DNA from: Anthostomella pinea
Taxonomy: Eukaryota; Ascomycota; Sordariomycetes; Xylariales; Xylariaceae
Assembly: GCA_963556695.1 (NCBI GenBank)
Contig: CAUWAG010000012.1
Span: forward strand, 4,030,001 to 4,094,000
DNA: 64,000 nt
Reading direction: 5' to 3'
Shown in pieces: positions 10,517-22,260 of this stretch. The notes under the pieces are model-generated. The model was not told the DNA's origin, ran no database searches, and worked only from the letters and a program-made list of their open reading frames with translations. The position numbers were made by a program, and so were the translations under genes. Position 1 is the stretch's first letter. Every line of letters begins with the position of its first letter.

Positions 10517-12553
10517 TGCGGTGATTACTCTCGCAGAGTTTATAGCTGCAATAGAACGGTGATTGCTATTATGGTATACAGAGAAGCTCTATATCGTATA
10601 GACTGAGATGTTCCGGTGTATCTTGGTCGTCGTTCGGGCGATATCAGATAATCAAAGCCTGGAAGAGGTGTGGTTGGGGTTCGGTGACTAAAGCAGCCCA
10701 CTTGCCATCACCCGGAGTATCGTGTCAGCACCAAGCGGCATACATATAACCCTCTCGCAGGAGTACTGGGTAGGTCTATGCTTTACTGAGATCCGTCGAG
10801 ACGTTGCAATGGAAGGTAGAAACAGTTGATTGCCCGCTCGGTTGTAGGACAAGAAGACAGTATAGTGATACAATGACGAAGGTGGAAGCACGAGACCGAG
10901 GGGAAGTTGAACTGTTGGCAGCCGGGTCAGGGTCCTCCAAGGGTTTTGTCCCTGTGCATATACCGTAAGGTACCGTCCCCTACGACGTGGCTCCACATGT
11001 CTATCGTGGCCGGATGGATCCGGGGAGCGGTCTCGCACATGCAGGATCCCCAACGAACCCAAGCTGGGCGGCGGTCTAGGCCGCTGAACCGATAGCTGAC
11101 GCTGCGATGGCACCACACGTGGCGTATGCCAGGGCCACTCGGGAAAGGTACGCTTGCTCCCAGAGGTCAGATAGCAGCCCGGACTGTCGCGAAAGGCTGG
11201 CATGTCCTCGAATCACTCACTTGCCGGCAGCTGCAATGGCCTGCTTGGCCCCTTGCTGCAGGGGACGAGTTCGTGCCTGGGACCTGAGCCTACCATGTCA
11301 GGACAGCTGGCGGTGTCAGTGAAAGAGGTCATGTGCGAGGCCAATGGCTGAGCTATCCTCCCTCGTCCAGAATAGGAGGCTGGCCATTGCTGTATGTAGT
11401 CGCTGTGATCAACCTTGACGTTCACCGTGACCACCTCGTCCGTCGTGGGGGAGTGGAGGGGTAGCTGTGACCAGAAGGGCCTACAAATTTCAGCCGTGAA
11501 GCAAAGCTATCTTCAGTGGACGACACGACCCTGACGGTTGAAAGTCTGGAATGTTCGGACAGGGTGGAACACCGTCGCTGTAGGTGTTGCCATTGGATCG
11601 ACGCGCGTCGGCTATTCTCCTCTTCCGCTTCGCGAAGGCTGCGACAGATCAGGGTACCAAGATCTAGCCAAGATCAGGCACAAAACCCCACACGAGCACC
11701 TTTCGTGGACCCTGATGTTTCAACAACGGACAATTCACAACCTAGGGGTACTCGTTAGGAATGCCGGAATCCCAGGGCAAGCACCGAGGCGATTGCGGTG
11801 GTTGGATGAGAACGCGGGAGAGCACTATTGTTGGATTAAAGGTACGCCTAGAAGGCACCTTGACAGGTAAACAACGGAAACTAGTTGTTCCGTCCCGATC
11901 CAGCCCCCTCTGGCACAAAACTGCCACGGTCGCACAAGGACACTCTAGACAGAGGGAATACGCACACACACACTTCACTCTGACGATTGGCTCAAATCTG
12001 ACAACTATCGACAGCGAAGGACCGGGGCAGAAGACAGGGGCCGCAAGTGATAGATCTGACAAGGGGAGTTGTGGTCTAGATCGCCCAGTGGTGGCTTGAT
12101 TTCCCACTGGCCAGTGCGAGATAGATGCCCAATTAAATAAATTAAACTGCAGATGCACCAGGCCCCATATCTAGCCCCACACCTGGCCCGGGGAGGCAGC
12201 ATTATAATATTCCAATTCTTAAAGGAGCGGGATCAGAGACGCCGTCCTTCATTCCTATTTTTCGCTCTCGTAACCTGGTCCTCTTCTTCCTTCTCTAAAT
12301 CTCTCTATTCCGCCCCGCGACATAACACCCGACTATATTAGCACACAGGTAGTAGCGTCCAGAATCTACTTGGGGCCACAATTTGATGACAACTTATAGG
12401 GCCTAATCAGAATCAAAACCTATCCGTTCAAGGCAGTCAGCAAAATTATTATACCATAATTACCGCCAATTTTCTTACCTTTGACCCATTATTCCTAGCT
12501 AATTATTAGCTATAATTCCCGTTGAAGTATCGGCTTTTTATCTAATAAGGTAA
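10517..12553. other. Intergenic stretch before Fot1-like relic
   Basis: No supported gene. Open frames on both strands in 10.7-12.3 kb lack motifs. The part at 12.2-12.35 kb has a pyrimidine-rich run resembling a promoter or LTR, but I could not find a bounded element. Confidence 0.4.
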
Positions 12554-12654
12554 TCAACGTAGATCAGAAGCGAGCGAGACACACAAGCGAGTGGGACACT
12601 TTTATGAACTTCTTAAACTTTTAACTTCTAACCAGTATTCCTCCACTCACAACA

Positions 12655-13914
12655 ATGGCACCGCGTTATAATAATTCAGACATGCAGCTAGCTGTCTAAG
12701 TTAAAAAATGAGACCCTCATGTTTCTGTTTGAAAGTTTGCTGAAACTTTCTACCTACCAATCTCTTCACTGGCTCAAAGAATCGTTGGCCGACTATCATG
12801 ACACAATAGCATGCCTAATTCTTTGAAATTTACGGTTTCTGAAGAGAATGCCATTTGCTCTTTCATACTCAACCTGGATGTGCGAGCATCTCTACCCTGG
12901 TACACTTATGTTGAAGATATGGCAAATTAATTATTAGCGGCACGTGGAGCTGGATGCATCAGAAAGAACTGGACGCACAACTTCATTAAACATACACCAG
13001 GCCTCCAGACGCGTTTTCATCGCAGGATAGATTACTCAAGGTTCTTAAATAAAGATCCGGACGTGTATTGCGCATGGTTTTGCCAAGTTGCAGCAGCAAT
13101 TGCAAAACATGGTATCCAAGACGCGGACATTTACAACTTTGATGAGACTGGGTTTATGATGGGCATTATTGGGTCTGGCATGGCCATCACAAGCACCGAA
13201 AAAAGTGGCCAGCCTAGACATGCTCAGCAAGGCAACAGAGAATGGTCTACAGCAATCTTTGCTATCAATGCTGATGGTTGGGTAGTCCTGCCATTCATCA
13301 TTCTACAGGGCAAAACCCACCTCGCATCATGGTATTGCGATACAACATTACCATGCAATTGGAAGGTGGTCATGTCTGACAATTATTAGACTACAAATGA
13401 GATCAGTTTGAAATGGATTCAGCATTTTGACAAGTATAACAGACCGCGTATGACCGCTGGTAAACGCCTTATTATCCTAGATGGTCATGAAAGCCACTAT
13501 TCTTAGGTCTTTAAGAATTATTGTTGGAATAATAGCATTATTACTCTTTATATGCCTGTCCATTCATCACACAGACTCTAGTCTTTAAATGTTAGTTGTT
13601 TGAGCCCACTTAAACAAGCTTATAGCCGCATGATTGAGGATCTCATCCGGCGTCATATAACCCATGTTTCAAAGGAGGACTTCCTTACAGCGTTTTGTGA
13701 AGTACATAACGCTGCTATGACGCCAGGAAATATCTGAACAGATTTCAGTGCCACTGGCATTGTTCTTTTTGACCCAGAAAGTCTCATTTTAAAGCTGGAT
13801 GTTGTCGTTGTCATACAAACACCGTCGCCAGACCCCAATCTGCCACCTACTACTTGGACTTTTAAGACACCCATTACTATTAACAAAGCGGTAAACCAAT
13901 TGGTTTATATCTAA
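12655..13914 (+). pseudogene. Relic transposase, pogo DDE type
   Basis: The clearest part (13063-13389) contains IYNFDETGFMMG, the first catalytic Asp region of pogo DDE transposases, then GNREWSTAIFAINADG and GKTHLASWY. A second motif, LIILDGHESHYS, holds the second Asp and is directly followed by a TAG stop. A typical tail (SRMIEDLIRRHITHVSKEDF, then FDPESLIL) follows. Several stops break the frame, some explainable as CAG to TAG. Confidence 0.75.
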
Positions 13915-14371
13915 AATTAAGTCAGAAAACCACTAAGAAAGTTCACTTATATCAATAATTGATGCATTAAGCTCGTTTTCAAAGGCTACATAGGGTCTTA
14001 TGCATAAGGTTGCTGTAGTTGATTCCTAGGTCCGAGAGCTAGAGGAGGCCAATCACTTACTAAATAAATGCTAGAAAATAAAAAATAAATGTCTGATAAA
14101 AAGAGAAATACTTTCTATTAAAAATATAATAGGTCTTCAGGCTATAAATAACAATACTGAGCTGACAAGACAGGAAATGAGTGAAAGTAGTCATTATCCA
14201 AAGAGGACGGCAGCGCATGAACGACAGTGTGGCATTTGTGGCAACACTGGCCATAATGCGCAAACTTATATAATAGAGATAGAAATGTCTGAAGAAGAGG
14301 AATCCAATTGATTGTATTAAATTGAATGGGTTGTGGTGAAGTTCTTCCATATGACAATTAGAAAGTTTATG

Positions 14372-14402
14372 ACGAGTGCCAACTCGCTTGTCAGCTACGT
14401 TA
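14372..14402 (-). repeat. Right TIR of Fot1-like relic
   Basis: Contains aactcgcttgtcagctacgt, imperfectly complementary to the left end at 12556. Confidence 0.6.
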
Positions 14403-15436
14403 CATTTGTTTTTAAAATATAAAAGTTGATTTTGTCTCTTTTACCCGATTACGTTATGTAATTAAATATGCCGTAAGTTAAATAGTTATTTTTATTTATC
14501 AGTTGTAATTTTAGTCGACCATTTCTTTAAAAATAGTTCAACCTATTTTAATACGGCATAAAAATTTTTTCCTCCAAATTTGGCGTTTTTTAAAAAGAAC
14601 GTGTATTTAAAAATAATAAGGTATTCCTTATTAGTCGATTCACTAAATATCCGATTTTTATTTTTATTTTTATTTTATTTTATTAATATGTGTACAAACT
14701 TTTTGTTTAAATTATGTATAATTTACATATTTATTAATAAAGGAACCCTTTTATTATCTTGTTGCTTTTTATCGCCGTTGATTTTAATTTTAAAATGTAA
14801 ATTATCAATCGGGCAAGTATATTAATTACAAACGGATTGTATTTAAGTTTTTCAACGATTTTTAAGTACGTACTATTTTATATAAGCTTAATATTCGATT
14901 TCATTAATAGTACAAAAGCGTTGAAAACTTTATAAAAAGTTTAATAAATAGTATTATTATTATTTAAAAGCTTTTGGTACTTATACAAAAAGAGGTGCTT
15001 TAAATAGTAATATGTAAAAAACAACTATTTTTTCATCCATATAAGTATATAATTTTATTAGCATTTTATTTTAAATTGATTAGCTTTTTCAAGCATTATA
15101 CATAATTTGCTATATTGAAAAATTTTATAGGGATAAATTATTAAAGTATTAAAGTATTTTACTTATGTATTCAGGTTTAGTATTACTATTTATATAATAA
15201 CAAAAACAATTAATTATTTCTTTATACATTAGTGTCATAATTTTTAATTAATTCGGTGTTTTTTAATTCGTATAATTGTTATATTGATACATTAGTAACG
15301 TTACTAATACTAGCTTTATTTACGGTTATAATAGCTATAAATGCTATAAAAGTTCGTCTTAATAAGCATATTCTAAAAAAAAGTTCCATTTTAAAGGCTA
15401 GTAAAGGTTATCTTAGTAAGGTAATTATTAAAAAAG

Positions 15437-15475
15437 TTAACATAGATCACAAGCGAGCGGGACACTTTTATCAAT
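15437..15475 (+). repeat. Third copy of the Fot1-like TIR sequence
   Basis: acatagatcacaagcgagcg followed by ggacacttttat matches the left end of the element at 12554 in the same orientation. It may be the left end of another, separately inserted element. Confidence 0.55.
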
Positions 15476-16351
15476 CTCCCAACTGCCATGTCAAATAACT
15501 TAATGGTGGTTAAGAAGGGACGAATCGCTATCTGAATAGGTGGCCTAGAGCCCTGACCAACTGTCACACAGACAAGTGGCTGTTTGTTTGTCACACAACA
15601 CTCAATTGCTGTCACACACCCCATTGAAACGCACGGACCACGTCAAACCACACACCAGACCTATTACCACATCCGGCAACAGGTAAAAAAAAACATAAAA
15701 AATATGAAATCGTATATAAAATACGTCGCAAATAATAATAATATAACAATATAAATACTAACAATATTAAAAAGTTAATATCTTATTAATTTAACTAGTT
15801 ATGCTTTACCGTTCAAGTGTATAAAGAATTTATATTAAAAATTAAATATAAATATAAATGGTTAAAAAAACCAATCTTTATCAATAATATTACTATATAT
15901 ACTAGCTCATGATTTTGAAAAATTATTAAATATAACTCAATACTTAAATTAATCAACGTCTTTATAAGCTGAATATTTCATTAACTTAAATATGGAAACT
16001 TTACATTAAATGTTAAATACGCGCTTATATATTTAGAAAATAAAAGTTTTACTATTATACTATTATAAATATATCTACTTTGAACTTAAATAAAATAAGA
16101 TAACGTATAAAGTATGAACCTTTTCATTTTTATGATTATGAATCTTTTTATTATCTAATTTTATTTATTTGAAACCTATTTTATTTATTTAAAAATGTTG
16201 AGTTGTCGTCGTTGTATTTGTTAATAACGTACATTTTAATATTATTTATAATATTAAAATTAACTTCATAAATATTAAATAAACTGCTAAAATTTATTAT
16301 TTAGTATATACCGTTTTCAAAGGTTTTAACCTATTATAACTAGTAAGTATC

Positions 16352-16527
16352 TGAAGTGAGCGAGTATTGGGGTCAAATATGTTGTTGTGCGTGGGTTGGT
16401 TGTCTAGCTAGATAGTGAGGGCTGCCACTATATATGGTGGGAGTCTCTCCTTATCTTAACTATCTAGCCGCACTCTGATTGGCTAGGGCACCCACTTACA
16501 GTGGGCTCCCCCTGGTGACGTGTGTCA
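16352..16527. repeat. Possible solo LTR (176 bp)
   Basis: A GC-normal island inside AT-rich DNA. It begins TGAAGTGAGC and ends GTGTGTCA; the flanking five bases are gtatc and atatc, four of five matching, with a G-to-A difference that RIP could explain. Weak because the ends are not strongly diagnostic. Confidence 0.35.
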
Positions 16528-17398
16528 ATATCCTTTAATTATATAAATATTTAAGCTTAAGTAAACTTTATAAAATATGCGATAATACACCGTCACACAT
16601 AGAATTTTTCTTGATAACTTTTTTATTCTTAGTTATTATTTATAACTTGTAGTCTTAATCAAGGATATTTTATTTTTATATATGTAGTTAAATAATAATT
16701 AAATATTTTAATTAACCGAACTTATTAAGAATCTAATTAGTTATTAGTTTCTTATTATAATATATTAAAATAAAATCTATCTCATCTTAAAAACCGCGTT
16801 TTTTAAACCTAGTTATTAATATATAATATCAGTTAAATAATTCCATAAAATTAAATTAAAAAAATACCCAGATTAGTAAACCACTTAAAAATCTCCTTAT
16901 TATTAAATTTATTCTTATAGCTTTTTTTTACCTTCTTAAACTACTGAAATTATGAAATAAAAATCTATTAAACAAAAATAAACAGCTTTAAATACTTATT
17001 TAACTTCTTACAATCTAAAAATCACGTCCTTATTTAACTATATTAAGAATAATTAAACGTATGCCAAAAAACTAAATCAAACAAATATTATTAATAAGGA
17101 AAAATATCACTCTAAAATCGGTAATAAAAAGAAAATAAACTCGAAACTAATAACTAAAAAAGTAAAACGACTTAACGATTTAACTATTAAATTAGAAATA
17201 ACTTTATTAAAAAATACCACAAAATAATTATCAACTAATTTTATATAAATTTAACGCTTTTAATAATTTTTTTCATTTACTTTCTATTTATAATTTAAAT
17301 TAAAAATAAGAAATCACCATCCTTTAATTTACGACAAATCCTTTAAATCTAATTAATTAAAAAGATCGCTACAGAAATACCTTAATAATAACCTTGAT

Positions 17399-17602
17399 TG
17401 TTGGATCCATGCGATTCCAGGCTGCAAACCATCTATACCAGGACCCACATGTATGATTAGATAAGATAAGATAGTGGATTGAGAGGGCACTTGGCCAGAC
17501 CTTCGAGTCCAGCTAGATTCCTCTCAATCCACCCATCAGCAACATCATGACCTTGACCCCATACTCGAGTATTATGATTGATCGTTCAAGCCTGTTCTAA
17601 CA
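17399..17602. mobile_element. Solo LTR with perfect 5-bp target duplication
   Basis: 204 bp, starting TGTTGGATCC and ending CTGTTCTAACA, bounded by ttgat at 17394-17398 and 17603-17607. TG...CA ends plus a 5-bp duplication are the signature of an LTR retrotransposon reduced by recombination between its LTRs. It contains a 13-bp perfect inverted repeat (17474-17486 with 17520-17532). It is GC-normal within AT-rich surroundings, so it probably arrived after they were mutated. Confidence 0.8.
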
Positions 17603-17607
17603 TTGAT

Positions 17608-18790
17608 AATACCTTATTTTAATATGATATTAAAATCAGCAACATTTTCAATATCTTTTAGTAACAAATTAAAATACTTGTAAATATTAATTATTCTTCT
17701 TACTATTTTTAGACAATAAGCCAGCCATTAAAATCATACATAATTTAGAACAATTCTTACCGGGATAGCACAAACCGTAATCTTCATTTGATTTTCTGCC
17801 GCCGAACAGGTTACTAAGGAAAGGAACGTACAACCGCCATGCCACCGGATCCCGACCGAGCAGCTTGGCAACAACAACAACCCCTCCTTTTGGCCGTCTT
17901 CACTCCTTCCACTCCCAGAAACCTGGAACTCTGGCTCCATTCGGTTTCAACTCGTCAGCCCGCAATGCTACCTACCTCCAATGGATGCCACAATGCCACA
18001 ATGTCACAGCATATTGAGCATCGTGTACATGGAGGTTAGCTGTCTGATGTCCCTTATTACGAGACAACCGCCAAGAGTACGTGCGCCCTCATTACTCGAG
18101 AGAGCCCAATGGACGGCGGCTGCCAAGACTACTAGGACCAGGGCCCGCGGATATCCATTGACCATCCATGGATGGCAGGATGGGTATTTCTCAGCCGTAT
18201 TCCTTATGGATGGTAGCTCCAACTGTGCCTCCAGGTGTGCCGCAACCGGGAGTGCCACCACACTGTTCAGTATGTACGTTGTTTGCCAAGAGACTGGATG
18301 AGCAGCTGGTTCAAGGTTGAAACTGGAACTTCCATGCTTTCCTCCATCTCCTCCACTCTCGAGGTCGTCAACACCACTGTCCCTTCCTTCGTATGAGCCT
18401 TCACTCGCCTGCTACTGCTTCCAGCACCTCCGTAGGAGCTGATTCCATTCCCTTCGTAACTGTTATATTTGCCCATCGCGCGCTTTCGGATTGTCCATCA
18501 GGTTCATTGCTCACTTCGTAGGTATATACCCAACTCAGCTATCTCGTGCCCATCCTGCTCTTTGTGCCCCTCGGACCACGGTGAATGGTGTCCACGCGAC
18601 CAGGCATCTGCAGACTCTTTTCCCACGCTGCTGTTGGAAAGATGATAGAATCAATCTTCCGCTAGACTTCAACCACTGCATTACCCTCTCGCGAGGTTCA
18701 ATACACAGCCGCCCGCTACCGACGTGCGCGTGCTCTTCACCCTCGCGACGAGAGCGTCGATATCCCCCTCGAGGGTCGACGACCAGCGCT
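17608..18790. other. Intergenic stretch before the GH47 gene
   Basis: AT-rich to about 17750, then normal composition. Small open frames on both strands (for example a 69-codon minus-strand frame at 18476-18267) lack recognisable motifs. The open frame of the GH47 gene extends upstream of its likely ATG to 18491, but that part is not conserved-looking. Confidence 0.45.
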
Positions 18791-21592
18791 ATGCTACGAC
18801 TGAGGCGATACAGGGTCTTTCTCCTGTCTGCTGCAGCTATTGTGTTCGTCTTGTATCGCGTCACCAAGAATACCGAACAATGGGAGGCCGTGTCTGGATC
18901 CCTCCCGTACACCGGCGCCTTGCCGAAGTCACACCCCGAGCACGCATACCGTGTAACCGATAAAGCGGGAGCGCCCGCGAAGAGTGGCACGACCTTCCCC
19001 TACGAAAACGATGATCTCCCCCAACATATATTCGAAAACGTTGGCGAAGACGAGAGTGCAGTGAAGATCCCCGATCTGAAACCCACCGAAGTCACCGTGG
19101 ACGATTTCGACCTCCCTATCACGACCACCTTGCTCGACATTCCACACAAGAACGTCCAAACCACCACGACCACCCCTATCCATTGGCAGAAGATGCCCGA
19201 GAATTTCCCTCTCGCCGAGAATGATTTTATTCCGTTGCCGACGGGCAAACCCAACCCGATCCCTGCTGTGCAATACAAGTTCGAGAAAGAGGCGGCCACA
19301 GACCGGATGGCGCGAGAGGAGCGCAAGGAAACCGTCAAGGCCGCGATGCGACGTAGCTGGTCCGGGTACATGACATACGCACGCGGCCACGACGAGTTGA
19401 GTCCCGTAACCAAGAAGTTCCGAGATCCGTTCTGTGGATGGGCAGCAACTCTAGTTGATTCGCTCGATACGCTGTGGATCATGGACATGAAGGACGAGTT
19501 TGAAGAGGCGCTGCTTGAGGTCGAGAAGATTGATTTCACCGTGTCTAACCGCTCCGAAATACCCGTCTTCGAGACCACGATCCGATACCTGGGCGGGCTG
19601 GTAGCTGCATACGATGTCAGTGGTGGCAAGGCCGGTGGTTATGATATTCTCATGGAGAAGGCCATCGAGCTTGCCGAGATCCTGATGGGGGTATTCGACA
19701 CGCCAAATCGTATGCCTATCCTGTATTACAACTGGAAACCTGCGCTCGCGTCGCAATCCAAGCGAGCCGGAGCTAACGTCGGTGTTGCTGAGCTCGGGTC
19801 GCTCGCCATGGAATTCACGCGACTTGCGCAGATAACACTAGAGAACAAGTACTATGACGCAGTCGCGCGCATCACCGATGCCTTCTTCGAGTGGCAAGAG
19901 AGAGGGACGTCGATCACGGGCATCTTCCCTGAGCACGTCGACGCAAGTGGCTGCAATCGCACCGCTGAGGCTGCCGTCGAGAGTCCCACTCTCGGGGAGG
20001 AGCAGAAGCAAAAGCCTCTACCGGAGTGTGTCTCGCAGGGGCTGTCTCCTGCTGGCTGGTCCGAACAATATGGCATGGGTGGCTCCCAGGATAGTACATA
20101 TGAATACTGGCCAAAGCAATGGCTTCTTCTCGGTGGCCTCGAGCCCAAATACAAGACCTTGCACCTCAAGACAGCTGAGGCAGTCAAGAAATGGCTGCTC
20201 TACCGACCGATGGTACCCGACGATCGCGATATCCTTTTCTCGGCTAAGATCACGACAAAGGGAGAGCCCGCGACGGACGCTCGTAGCGAATTCGAGGTTA
20301 CGCACCTCACTTGCTTCCTTGGCGGCATGTTCGGCTTGGGTGGGAAGATTTTTGACGTCCCCGCCGACGTGGAGATCGGCAGGAAGCTCACTGATGGCTG
20401 TGTATGGGCGTACGAGAACACGCCAAGTGGCATCATGCCCGAGATTGCGCACGTGGTGCCATGTGCCGACCCCGACGACTGCCATTGGAATCAGACCATG
20501 TATGAGGAGTGGCTGGACCCGTTGTTCGACACGCGTGCTGCTCAAATCGAAGACTATAAGAAACACAAGGCAGAGCTCAAAAAACAAAAGGCTCAAGAAG
20601 AACGGGAAAATCTTGTGCGTCAGGCGGCCGAAGCGAAGGTCACGAAGGCAGGGAGCCATACGGACGACGAGGCAGAAGAATTGCGCAAGGCTAGTCTGGA
20701 CGACGAGGAATCGGGTAGTGCTGGAGAACCGGTTCCGAAGGGTGGTCATGGTCAGCGCAAGTCACCCGGAGTCCAGAGAAGAGCACCTACCTCGAAGATC
20801 GAAACATTAAGAGACGACGCTGCCGGAAGCGACACCGTGGCCGGGAAACGAGTGAAGGCAGATTTGCTGAAAGCAGCTTTTGACTTGGATGACGACAGTG
20901 ACCCGGCCCCCAGCCTGACCGGTTTGGGCGGTAGCCAGGTGCCCCTTCGTGAAGCAGAGGAGGACGAAGCCGAAGACCCTGCGCGCCCGCTTTCGCATGA
21001 GGAGTATGTGGCAAGGAGGATCAAGAACGAAAAGCTGCCTCCAGGTTTTGTCGATGTGAACTCCAAGAGTTACATATTACGGTAAGTCGACCGCCTGCGT
21101 CTTTGTTTCTTATACTGCAGCATGCGTCCCGCCTCGTTGGTAATCTGCCGGTGCAGATATCGGTAAACATGACTAATGCCTGGTGTCAGACCCGAAGCGA
21201 TCGAATCTGTCTGGTACATGTACCGCATCACCGGTGACAAGTACTGGCAAGAAAAGGGGTGGAAGATGTTCACCGCCATCGCCAGCCAGACGTCGACAGA
21301 AGTGGGAAACAGCGCGATTGAGAACGTCCTGATTACGAATTCCGATAAGAAAAACGAGATGGAGAGTTTCTGGACGGCCGAGACGCTGAAGTACTTCTAC
21401 TTGCTGTAAGTTGTCACACCCAACGTCCCCGTGTGACACTCGTGCGAGGCGGGATGTTGCTCTCTTGGTGACAGCGAAGTTGACAATTTCCCTCGCAGGT
21501 ACTCGGACCCGAGTCTCATCAGCCTGGACGAGTGGGTACTGAATACGGAGGCGCATCCCTTCAAGCGGCCAATAGCGGCGTTTGGTGTTTGA
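18791..21592 (+). CDS. Class I alpha-1,2-mannosidase, GH47
   Basis: Three exons (18791-21081, 21190-21405, 21499-21592) give 866 residues. The ATG at 18791 begins a short basic stretch and a signal anchor ([14 protein letters not shown]), so a type II membrane protein of the ER/Golgi is expected. GH47 hallmarks are all present: [77 protein letters not shown], and the calcium-binding TEAHP near the end. These enzymes trim mannose from N-glycans. A long charged insert of about 190 residues (roughly 585-765, rich in Lys, Glu, Asp) separates the two halves of the catalytic domain; I recall such inserts in filamentous-fungal members, though this one is long. The gene reads intact. Confidence 0.93.
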
Positions 21593-22260
21593 CTGTGAGT
21601 GGGAGATACCATGTTAGAGTAGAGAATTGTATATAACATAAGCAAGCATCACCGAGGAGAGGATGGAGGCAGCTCGCAACCATTTATGATAACCACACAT
21701 GAGAAGCCTGGTCTGTCACAGAGTCGCAGGGCGGGATTGTGGGGGCTCCACACCCGGGCGACATTGCAAGGGGTAGGCGTCGTCACGGCGTCGTCATCGC
21801 CGGCGGCAGAACGCGACCACATGCTTCGGTACCTGCTTCTATCTTCATGCTGTGTCATGTTGAACGTCCGTCCAATGGTGGGATAGACAAGCGGGGCTGT
21901 CATGAGGATGAGGTATCGGTGTGACCGATACAATGATTCACTCACTCGCCACGAAAGGCAAAGAGACGAACAGTGATGTGTTGGTGCAAGTGTGACCTGG
22001 CTAGATGACCTGCTGTGGTCACCATATATGGAGAGCAGTGATCTGATGTCTCAAGCTGCCAGGGAGCCAAAATGGTATGTCTCAAGCCTCAAGGGAGCCC
22101 TGAACTACTACTTTGCGACAGAGTTGGACGTTGTTCGCTCATTGATTCGCGAGCTTTATCCTATCTGGCGATCAACGTCTAAAGGTATCACTTATTGACC
22201 CGCCTATGAACACAATGACAGCACTCCTCGCGGCCTGGCATCCGCCTAACTCAAATTTTA
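21593..22260. other. Intergenic stretch between converging genes
   Basis: Short open frames only. It separates the converging GH47 and MFS genes and should hold both polyadenylation regions. Confidence 0.5.

Larger units (their letters stand above)
12554..14402 (+). mobile_element. Degenerate Fot1/pogo-like DNA transposon
   Basis: About 1.85 kb, the usual size of Fot1 elements. The left end (12556, aacgtagatcagaagcgagc) and the complement of the right end (14402 backwards, aacgtagctgacaagcgag) are similar imperfect inverted repeats, each next to a TA. Between them is a plus-strand transposase relic. A subterminal motif (agcgag..gggacac) is repeated inside the left end. The element is dead and followed by a long AT-rich block. 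Confidence 0.7.
14403..17393. other. AT-rich block, probably RIP-mutated repeats
   Basis: About 3 kb, largely A+T, without long open frames, with many TA dinucleotides. This is what repeat-induced point mutation leaves from old transposons. Two GC-normal islands interrupt it: 15435-15665, with a TIR-like motif, and 16352-16527, a possible solo LTR. No gene can be supported. Confidence 0.7.

Noticed and set aside
10688..11203. 171-codon minus-strand frame
   Set aside because: Arg/Pro/Ser-rich without motif; looks random.
12070..12360. Possible further solo LTR with a pyrimidine-rich run
   Set aside because: No pair of TG/CA ends with matching flanking duplication could be found.
19854..20810. 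318-codon plus-strand and 243-codon minus-strand frames inside the GH47 gene
   Set aside because: Shadows of the GH47 coding frame, which carries all catalytic motifs.
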